DNA from: Thermoplasmata archaeon
GTDB taxonomy: Archaea; Thermoplasmatota; Thermoplasmata; Thermoplasmatales; Thermoplasmataceae
NCBI GenBank assembly: GCA_021797225.1
Contig: JAKAAE010000046.1
Location: 1-10,925 of the forward strand
Reading direction: 5' to 3'
Length of the DNA stretch: 10,925 nt
Positions 1 through 5,809 of the stretch are shown in pieces; positions within the stretch are counted from its first letter, which is position 1, and each line of letters begins with the position of its first letter. The notes under the pieces are model-generated. The model saw nothing but the letters and a program-made list of their open reading frames with translations. It was not told the origin of the DNA and did no database searches. The position numbers and the translations under genes are program-made.

Positions 1-1177
1 AATATATTGTCCACATTGGTAAATTCCTGCATGGAGCTTCAATAGAGCCATAATATTTCTATTATGGAAACATATACGGCGTTCAGATAGTACATGCTTG
101 AGACATTGGCTTCAATAGAGCCATAATATTTCTATTATGGAAACGCAAATATAATTCATTTACACTTGCCGCCAATTTCTCTGCTTCAATAGAGCCATAA
201 TATTTCTATTATGGAAACTAACTATAAAATCATCTCAAAATCCAACTGATGCAGGGGCTTCAATAGAGCCATAATATTTCTATTATGGAAACCAGAAGGA
301 GAAAAACTCATGAGAAGAGGCATAAAAGGCTTCAATAGAGCCATAATATTTCTATTATGGAAACTTCAAAAGCATCATCAACAGCAGACAATTATGTGGT
401 GCTTCAATAGAGCCATAATATTTCTATTATGGAAACTTTTGTTATAGGTTTATGGTTAGTAGTTTCTGGTCTGAGCTTCAATAGAGCCATAATATTTCTA
501 TTATGGAAACAAATAGAGAATGGACATTTAAGATCTTTAATAGAAAGGCTTCAATAGAGCCATAATATTTCTATTATGGAAACACATATTCTAACACACT
601 TTGACGGGAACGACAGAAACGAGCTTCAATAGAGCCATAATATTTCTATTATGGAAACTCGCCGTCATAGCCTACATAGCGACCAGGTGGGTGGCGCTTC
701 AATAGAGCCATAATATTTCTATTATGGAAACCATGATTCCACCCTCCTTGGGATGCTCCTTACTAAGAAGCTTCAATAGAGCCATAATATTTCTATTATG
801 GAAACAATGGCTCTATGTCATAGGGGCAGACGGGACGTATTCCCTGCTTCAATAGAGCCATAATATTTCTATTATGGAAACCCAGATAAGGGAATTTAAT
901 ATTCCTGAAAAATACGTGGCTTCAATAGAGCCATAATATTTCTATTATGGAAACCTCTCTGCCAATGCCGGATCGCCGTCTATCCCCCTCTCGCTTCAAT
1001 AGAGCCATAATATTTCTATTATGGAAACATAAGTCTGCCCACTCCCTTGTCCCCTGGAACGGGCAGCTTCAATAGAGCCATAATATTTCTATTATGGAAA
1101 CTGGACAATTATTGGGGTAGTACAGTCGATATAGATTTGAAGCTTCAATAGAGCCATAATATTTCTATTATGGAAAC
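1..1177 (-). CRISPR. CRISPR array, 16 identical 36-nt repeats, leader at the right end
   Basis: Repeats start at 36, 109, 183, 257, 329, 401, 475, 548, 623, 696, 770, 846, 919, 993, 1066 and 1142, each 36 nt and all identical by eye. The 15 complete spacers measure 37, 38, 38, 36, 36, 38, 37, 39, 37, 38, 40, 37, 38, 37 and 40 nt. Positions 1-35 are a further spacer that may continue beyond the window, so the leader-distal end is not seen. On the minus strand the repeat begins GTTTC, carries a hairpin capped by GAAA and ends ATTGAAGC, the classic crRNA 5' handle type. That orientation puts the leader between the array and cas2, in line with all cas genes reading leftwards. Lack of any decayed repeat suggests an active array or that the old end lies outside the window. 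Confidence 0.99.
1142..1177 (-). repeat. Leader-proximal CRISPR repeat with 8-bp hairpin
   Basis: This is the repeat next to the leader and hence the expected site of new spacer insertion. Read on the minus strand, repeat bases 5-12 (CCATAATA) pair perfectly with bases 17-24 (TATTATGG), closing a GAAA tetraloop of the stable GNRA type. The opposite strand would give a TTTC loop, which supports minus-strand transcription. The stem is followed by CTCT and then ATTGAAGC. If processing leaves the usual 8-nt handle, the cut lies 4 nt beyond the base of the stem. The outer bases GTTT and AAGC could also pair weakly. Confidence 0.9.
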
Positions 1178-1208
1178 AGATATTTAATATATATCATATA
1201 GCTACGTT

Positions 1209-1216
1209 CTATATAA
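1209..1216 (-). promoter_or_regulatory. Putative TATA box of the array
   Basis: The minus strand reads TTATATAG about 32 nt before the first repeat. Archaeal TATA boxes sit roughly 25 nt before the transcription start, which would place the start within the last bases of the leader. No convincing BRE is visible. The region is AT-rich, so other TATA-like runs nearer the repeat (1178-1200) are alternatives. Confidence 0.45.
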
Positions 1217-1246
1217 CCATTGAACAGACAAATTTTAAAATGATAT

Positions 1247-1366
1247 ATGGATTTAACTTTTCGAGAACTAAAAGAAAATCAAAAATTAACTGAAAATATC
1301 GCAGGTAAAGTGGAAGTAAAAACCAAATTATTCAGTAAATTCAATGGTTCGAGCGCATACGGTTAA
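1247..1366 (+). other. Coding-like 39-codon frame in the leader, opposite strand
   Basis: A plus-strand frame from ATG 1247 to TAA 1364-1366 encodes a 39-residue peptide starting MDLTFRELKENQKLTENIAG and ending NGSSAYG. After a second stop (1370-1372) the same frame continues open from 1373 to 1501 with protein-like sequence containing LDRFDIIDKYRVLESHYHGK, running into the antisense of the cas2 3' end. The amino-acid make-up looks like real protein rather than random translation, so this may be the remnant of a gene broken by stops. I do not recognise the family. It could equally be chance in an AT-rich leader. Confidence 0.22.
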
Positions 1367-1460
1367 ATTTAATGCACCAAGGCTCTCGATAGATTTGATA
1401 TTATTGATAAATATAGGGTTCTTGAATCCCACTATCACGGAAAGTTATCTATATTTACCA

Positions 1461-1745
1461 TCACAGTATTATTGATTTTCTCTCTTTTTGAATTTTCTTA
1501 ATTCCCAGAGTCTCTATTTTACTATGCTTTTTATCACTTCCTAGATCTATAATCAGTATACTGTCTTCAGATGGTTTTATTATTTCAAAGAGTTCTGTGA
1601 TCAGTATCATTTTTTCTTTGCCAGAGAGTTCACATGAGAATATAGAATATTGTATTGAATTACCGTATCCGCACATCAGATTGTAAACATTTCTAAGTCT
1701 CCTAGGTTCCGCTATGTCATATGCAACAATATATTTATTTCTCAT
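1461..1745 (-). CDS. cas2: CRISPR-associated endoribonuclease-like protein Cas2
   Basis: Cas2 is the structural partner of Cas1: a Cas2 dimer bridges two Cas1 dimers in the integrase that inserts new spacers. The protein has 94 residues, normal for the family. It opens with the beta strand YIVAYDI carrying the conserved Asp10, followed by RLRNVYNLMCGYGNSIQYSIF, the usual helix and second strand of the ferredoxin-like fold. The C-terminal strand (KSIIL) is the part that usually docks on Cas1. ATG 1743-1745 follows the cas4-cas1 stop by 6 nt and has GGTGA about 7 nt upstream, so translation is probably coupled to the upstream gene. It is the last cas gene before the leader. Confidence 0.96.
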   Translation of the reverse strand: MRNKYIVAYDIAEPRRLRNVYNLMCGYGNSIQYSIFSCELSGKEKMILITELFEIIKPSEDSILIIDLGSDKKHSKIETLGIKKIQKERKSIIL

Positions 1746-1751
1746 TATAGT

Positions 1752-3383
1752 TCACCGTGTGGTTAGCGGTATATATTCATTTATTTCGCCAGTAATGCAC
1801 CTTGATAAAAGTCGGGCCTGTACTTCCATTGTCCTCCTGTAGCTAGTGGTATATCCAAAAAGTGGGTGACGTATCAGTGTATCCATCCTATTCTCATAGT
1901 ATTGAATAACTTTTTTCCTCGCATTTTCTTCTATGGCTACAGATTTCCCTGAGTGTATAAAGTCAGATTCTTTTATAATTGAATTATTAATTAGACCCAG
2001 CACAACAGAATCTCCAACAATAGATCTATATTCTTCCATAAGATCGAGAGCCAGAGATGGCTTTCCGTACTTCATCTTATGAAAAAATCCAACATATGGG
2101 TCAAGCCCTACCACGATAAGAGAAACCGTCACATCTTTGACTAACAACGAATATACATAAGAAAGTAAGGCGTTAACGGGATCAGTTGGTGGTCTACGGT
2201 TTCTACTTTCAAAGTCATATTTAAATTGCTGTTTAAGCATTGTTGGAAACCTGGCAAAATATATTCTAGCGGCATTTCCTTCTATACCTAGAAGTTCTTG
2301 GGATGTCACGCTAGTGGCCGTTTTTTCTATAAGGGTTTGAAGTTCCATGAGTGCATTCTTATTTTCAGGTTTTCCATTTCTTCTTAGTAGTGTCCTTGAA
2401 TTTTTTATCTTTCCTGCTACAATGGATTTTGATATAGAAAGCGATTTTTGAATATCTATAGATGTTTGATACTGGGAAACGCGTAATTCACCATTTTTGT
2501 TATAATTGCCTGTTGTTATTCCATAAAACCAGCCAGAAAGACTGAAATAACAAACAGGAATATTTCTATGTATCAATTCATGTAATGCCTGTGTAGTGAT
2601 CTGGACATTTCCAAATACAGATAAACTGGAAATATCCATAAAATTTGCAGTAGAACTAGTTTCCTTTCCCTTTACAATTAACTGATTGTTTTTCTTTCCA
2701 ATTGTGGCCCCCTGCTCTCTAACATACATTGGATACGCATTATCTCTGGCCGGGTAAAGCCGTCTGACATCTGAAAAATTCCCGGAGGATAGGTATTTTG
2801 TCTCATCTGGTAAGCATATTGTGGCAAGCGAGCATCTGATACATTTAGGGCTATCCACTAAAGGAGGTGGAATAGTCTCTCCATTTAGTAATTCCTTCAC
2901 CTCAGAAATTTTTGAGAGAGTTGATTCCACGAGTTCATCAGATATAATTATTTCAATTCTTTTTCTGTTTCTGTCATAATACACGTACCCTTTATTGCAT
3001 TTATAACCATTATCATTCAATAAGATGACCTGGGCTACTGTCTGGTATAAATCAGTATCCCACGGAGTGCCATCCTTACCCATATTGCCACTTTTATATT
3101 CTACTGGGGAAACTGAGCCATTTTCCATCTCTAACAGATCTAATTTTCCAGAAATCCCATATTTTTCACTATATAGGGTTACTGATCTGGCGGTTTTGCC
3201 AATTTCTATTTCGTTATGTAATGGTTTGGATTTATCCACATTTCTATGAACGAATCTTCCTCTGATTGTATCCTCAGAATCTGTAAATTGACCATCTACG
3301 AATTCCAGCCAAAACAGTCTAGGGCAGTAAATGAATTCGTTTAACATCCTAAGTGGTATGAAAACATTGTCCATGTTAATCAT
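1752..3383 (-). CDS. cas4-cas1: Cas4-Cas1 fusion protein (prespacer processing and integration)
   Basis: This 543-residue protein joins a Cas4 nuclease (about residues 1-200) to a Cas1 integrase (about 205-543), an arrangement typical of type I-G. Cas4 checks the PAM and trims the prespacer end; Cas1 catalyses integration. Cas4 features are the four iron-sulphur cysteines C20, C181, C184 and C190, and the RecB-type nuclease residues H46, D82 and E95-Y-K97, followed by Y113-Q114. Cas1 features are E368 in GIEGNAARIYF, H435 in GFFHKMKYG, and D447 and E450 in ALDLMEEYR; together these give the complete metal site. Two starts are possible. The ATG at 3381-3383 overlaps the csb2 stop region by 8 nt. 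The ATG at 3372-3374 lies 1 nt after the csb2 stop, has GGATGAT just upstream, and fits the spacing used at csb1, so it may be the real one. Confidence 0.96.
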   Translation of the reverse strand: MINMDNVFIPLRMLNEFIYCPRLFWLEFVDGQFTDSEDTIRGRFVHRNVDKSKPLHNEIEIGKTARSVTLYSEKYGISGKLDLLEMENGSVSPVEYKSGNMGKDGTPWDTDLYQTVAQVILLNDNGYKCNKGYVYYDRNRKRIEIIISDELVESTLSKISEVKELLNGETIPPPLVDSPKCIRCSLATICLPDETKYLSSGNFSDVRRLYPARDNAYPMYVREQGATIGKKNNQLIVKGKETSSTANFMDISSLSVFGNVQITTQALHELIHRNIPVCYFSLSGWFYGITTGNYNKNGELRVSQYQTSIDIQKSLSISKSIVAGKIKNSRTLLRRNGKPENKNALMELQTLIEKTATSVTSQELLGIEGNAARIYFARFPTMLKQQFKYDFESRNRRPPTDPVNALLSYVYSLLVKDVTVSLIVVGLDPYVGFFHKMKYGKPSLALDLMEEYRSIVGDSVVLGLINNSIIKESDFIHSGKSVAIEENARKKVIQYYENRMDTLIRHPLFGYTTSYRRTMEVQARLLSRCITGEINEYIPLTTR

Positions 3384-4770
3384 CCGGGATAAATAATCCC
3401 AAACCGAAATGGGAAAAACGGCCTATGTTAAACGGTATAGAGACCTGATGATCAAAAGTTATTCTAAAGCCGTATCCCCTCCCAGGAGTTTCATTTTTTC
3501 TGTTGCGGCAAAAATCCAGCCATAAAAATATGTGCTGTCCATCTGTTTTTTCTATAGGGCATATATCTATCGGAGCTGGCAGTCCAATATATGAAAGTTC
3601 TTCAGTTACCTGTTCTTTTAACCATATACCATAATCGCCTCTTCCTTTCCGGTAATGCTTAGTCAATACAAAGGGAGTCTGACTGATGAATATTTTACTT
3701 TTATGGAATAATGTGCTTTCATTATTATTTCTTAGCCATTCAACTGGAAACATTTGGATATCAGGTTTTCCATTATCCTGATACATGGTCTTCATAATAT
3801 TAAGAGAATATGTTTCTTCTTGCGTTAATGGTGTTGATGATCTAACCATTATATGATCGATTCTTCCATCTCTGTTAGTATCCATCGGAGAAATAAAAAT
3901 ATGCCTGTGCCCTTTCATTATCGAGCCATCTATGTCTATTCCTGAAAGCGTAGGTGAATTTTTCTTGTATTTTTTATTATAAATACCGAGAATTTTTTTA
4001 TGGAATCTCTCCGCTATAATAATAGATTCTGTTATCAATGGTAACACAGTGGAGTTAAGCTCATAGATTACTCCATATGTTTTTTTATCGCTGGGTAATA
4101 GTCCACCTTTATATCCCACACTGACAATATTTTTTGGTATGTGATAATAAACAAACTTCAGTGCAGGTGGATTGTTCAGGTGTTTCTTTAAAACCATTTC
4201 CGTTGAAACTCCTATATCCTTTATCCATTGTTCCCTTGTTCTGTTTTCGTTACATTCCTCCGGAACAGCCACTCTGATTATATCTGTCTCAGATATTTTA
4301 CCTGCGGGAAGCGGGAAACAGTTAATAGGGTTTTCCCCATCTTCTACGCGCAACTCAACAAAGGATTCGCTTCTTCCCAGATAATTTACATTCAGAACAA
4401 TTTTTTCAAACAGTTCTTTTTCAGGCTCAGTAAAACTGCAGTCCCATAAAACGTATATTTTTTCATCTGGCATAATAGCAGCAAAGGAGTCGTATATCAG
4501 AGTAGCGCTTTTATCTGTTTTCAGGTAATATGGAACACTACAATATGAAATATGGGGTAGATAAAATTTCGGTACCTTGCTTAATTTAGCAAGAATACTC
4601 ATTGCTACATTTCTGTCAGAATGAGTTAGTTTCCTTTTCCATGTGTCCATAAATGCCCTTATTAACCTATAAGGAGACGGAGGGTATTCAATTGCACCTT
4701 CATTTACATTCCTGTCATAAGGTGTAGCATGATATTCGCCGGTGATAAAACGTATGGAAATTGTTACCGT
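3376..4770 (-). CDS. csb2: Csb2, Cas5-Cas6 fusion of type I-G (probable non-ATG start, ACG)
   Basis: Csb2 (GSU0054-type, Cas5-Cas6 fusion) caps the crRNA 5' end in the effector complex and, through its Cas6 part, cuts the repeat RNA. The conserved N-terminus is encoded from about 4767 (VTISIRFITGEYHATPYDRN, then EYPPSPYRLIRAF), but no ATG, GTG or TTG is in frame there; the previous in-frame codons lead straight back to the csb1 TGA. I place the start at ACG 4768-4770, preceded by GGAGTGAT at the spacing seen at csb1, giving 464 residues. The first ATG (4648-4650) gives only 424 and loses the conserved segment. In the 464-residue numbering, GHRHIFISPMDTNRDGRIDH lies at about 287-306, with histidines that could be catalytic, and the Gly-rich end RFSHFGLGLF at 451-460. 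The start assignment is inference; the family is secure. Confidence 0.9.
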   Translation of the reverse strand, partial: TVTISIRFITGEYHATPYDRNVNEGAIEYPPSPYRLIRAFMDTWKRKLTHSDRNVAMSILAKLSKVPKFYLPHISYCSVPYYLKTDKSATLIYDSFAAIMPDEKIYVLWDCSFTEPEKELFEKIVLNVNYLGRSESFVELRVEDGENPINCFPLPAGKISETDIIRVAVPEECNENRTREQWIKDIGVSTEMVLKKHLNNPPALKFVYYHIPKNIVSVGYKGGLLPSDKKTYGVIYELNSTVLPLITESIIIAERFHKKILGIYNKKYKKNSPTLSGIDIDGSIMKGHRHIFISPMDTNRDGRIDHIMVRSSTPLTQEETYSLNIMKTMYQDNGKPDIQMFPVEWLRNNNESTLFHKSKIFISQTPFVLTKHYRKGRGDYGIWLKEQVTEELSYIGLPAPIDICPIEKTDGQHIFLWLDFCRNRKNETPGRGYGFRITFDHQVSIPFNIGRFSHFGLGLFIPDD

Positions 4771-4775
4771 ATAAT

Positions 4776-4783
4776 ATCACTCC
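4776..4783 (-). promoter_or_regulatory. Ribosome binding site of csb2, overlapping the csb1 stop
   Basis: The minus strand reads GGAGTGAT, complementary to most of the 16S rRNA tail (AUCACCUCC) apart from one missing G. The csb1 TGA stop lies inside it. TGAT is followed by five bases and then ACG, just as TGAT is followed by five bases and then GTG at csb1. The match points to ACG 4768-4770 as the initiation codon, or as the site where an ATG used to be. Confidence 0.6.
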
Positions 4784-5808
4784 GTGTCATTTTCATCTTC
4801 AATACTAGTTCTGTTTCCTTTCTTTGTATTTTCTTCGTCCTTCTTTTTTTCCGTTAATTCTGCTATTATTGTTTTAACCTCCATATCCTTTTTACACTTC
4901 TCAATTAACACCTTTATATAATCCTTTAACTCGTTTTTCTCTGGAAGTTTGTTGAGGGGCGAAGAGTCTTTAACTTTTAAATCGCATGCAGTTCTAAGTT
5001 TGAGTTTGCCGCCAAATAATGTTCTTATTTTATAGAGAGAAAGGGCGATTAATAAATTTGTTGCATCATCTCCCAGTTCATAACTTTTAAGTAAGCTAAT
5101 ATCAAGGTTAACATACGCGGTTATACGATCGGCAGTATAATCCGTTTTTGAATAGGGAATATTAGAATACGCAGATTTTTCTTGAATTCCATCCTTTACT
5201 ACATATTTACCAGATGCATCTACGGTAGAAAATTTAACGCCGCCGTATGTTACCTCTTTTATACCTTCTCCCTCTATATATGAACTGAGTGCTCTTGGAA
5301 CCCTGAATGTCCCTCCAACATTGGACATAAATGCCCCATGGATTAATGAATTTATATCAAAATGGTAAAATGCATATCCGATCTTTTTATAATCTGGGTA
5401 GGCGAGATTGACATAACCAGCTATTTTCTTTAATTCTGCTACAAAGTTTTTGTCGGAAATAATGTATGGAGAGTTAATTCTATGCGCTTCGGTAAGTGAG
5501 CTTATAGAAGCCACTGTTGCTTTGTTTTTATCCTGTAAATTTATTTTTATATATGAGAGGCCAGTGAAGTCATCTATCAAATTCGGGGTATTTTCCTTTA
5601 TTATAGTTTCTTCAAAACGGTTTGCCATGGACTGGGCACTCTCAACAACAAGCATCCTGGTACCATCAGGCCTTTCATAGGTTGCTGCTCCGATTTCAGG
5701 GAAACCAGTAGGTTGAAAAATAGACCCTTGCACAGGTTCTAGTGGTATCTCCATTAGCAGTCTGTTCTGATTTTTTAAATTCTCTATTTCATTTTCTATA
5801 TTGTTCAC
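4777..5808 (-). CDS. csb1: Csb1, Cas7 backbone subunit of type I-G
   Basis: Csb1 (GSU0053-type) is the Cas7 protein that polymerises along the crRNA spacer to form the effector backbone. The 343-residue protein carries the family signature near its start, RLLMEIPLEPVQGSIFQPTG at about 16-35, continuing into GAATYERPDG, then ESAQSMANRFEE at about 56-67. Later come GGTFRVPRALSSYIEGEG and GGKLKLRTACDL, also typical. The last 30 residues are a charged lysine- and glutamate-rich tail, probably disordered. The start is GTG 5806-5808, one base after the csx17 stop, with GAGGTGAT (5814-5821) upstream. The stop codon is in the same frame as csb2, so a single TGA separates the two reading frames. Confidence 0.96.
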   Translation of the reverse strand: MNNIENEIENLKNQNRLLMEIPLEPVQGSIFQPTGFPEIGAATYERPDGTRMLVVESAQSMANRFEETIIKENTPNLIDDFTGLSYIKINLQDKNKATVASISSLTEAHRINSPYIISDKNFVAELKKIAGYVNLAYPDYKKIGYAFYHFDINSLIHGAFMSNVGGTFRVPRALSSYIEGEGIKEVTYGGVKFSTVDASGKYVVKDGIQEKSAYSNIPYSKTDYTADRITAYVNLDISLLKSYELGDDATNLLIALSLYKIRTLFGGKLKLRTACDLKVKDSSPLNKLPEKNELKDYIKVLIEKCKKDMEVKTIIAELTEKKKDEENTKKGNRTSIEDENDTE

Positions 5809-5809
5809 T

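Larger units (their letters stand above)
1178..1460 (-). promoter_or_regulatory. CRISPR leader
   Basis: This AT-rich stretch of 283 nt lies between the cas2 stop codon and the first repeat, on the side predicted by the repeat orientation. It should contain the array promoter and the signals that direct Cas1-Cas2 to the first repeat. It holds a TATA-like element near the array (1209-1216) and a perfect 10-bp inverted repeat, AACCATTGAA at 1215-1224 and TTCAATGGTT at 1340-1349. A coding-like plus-strand frame also runs through it. I see no gene on the minus strand here. Confidence 0.8.

Noticed and set aside
1..35. Possible end of the array at the left edge
   Set aside because: The 35 bases before the first repeat are about spacer length and the first repeat is intact, so this is more likely another spacer cut by the window than the true end.
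4172..4449. Open plus-strand frames of 70-73 codons inside csb2
   Set aside because: They are antisense to a conserved gene, have no promoter or ribosome binding site of their own, and their translations look like shadows. The same applies to the other plus-strand frames inside cas4-cas1, csb1, csx17 and cas3.
3376..4650. csb2 starting at the first ATG (4648-4650)
   Set aside because: It would drop about 40 codons that match the conserved Csb2 N-terminus (including EYPPSPYRLIRAF) and leave a gap of 126 nt in an operon whose other genes overlap or nearly touch.
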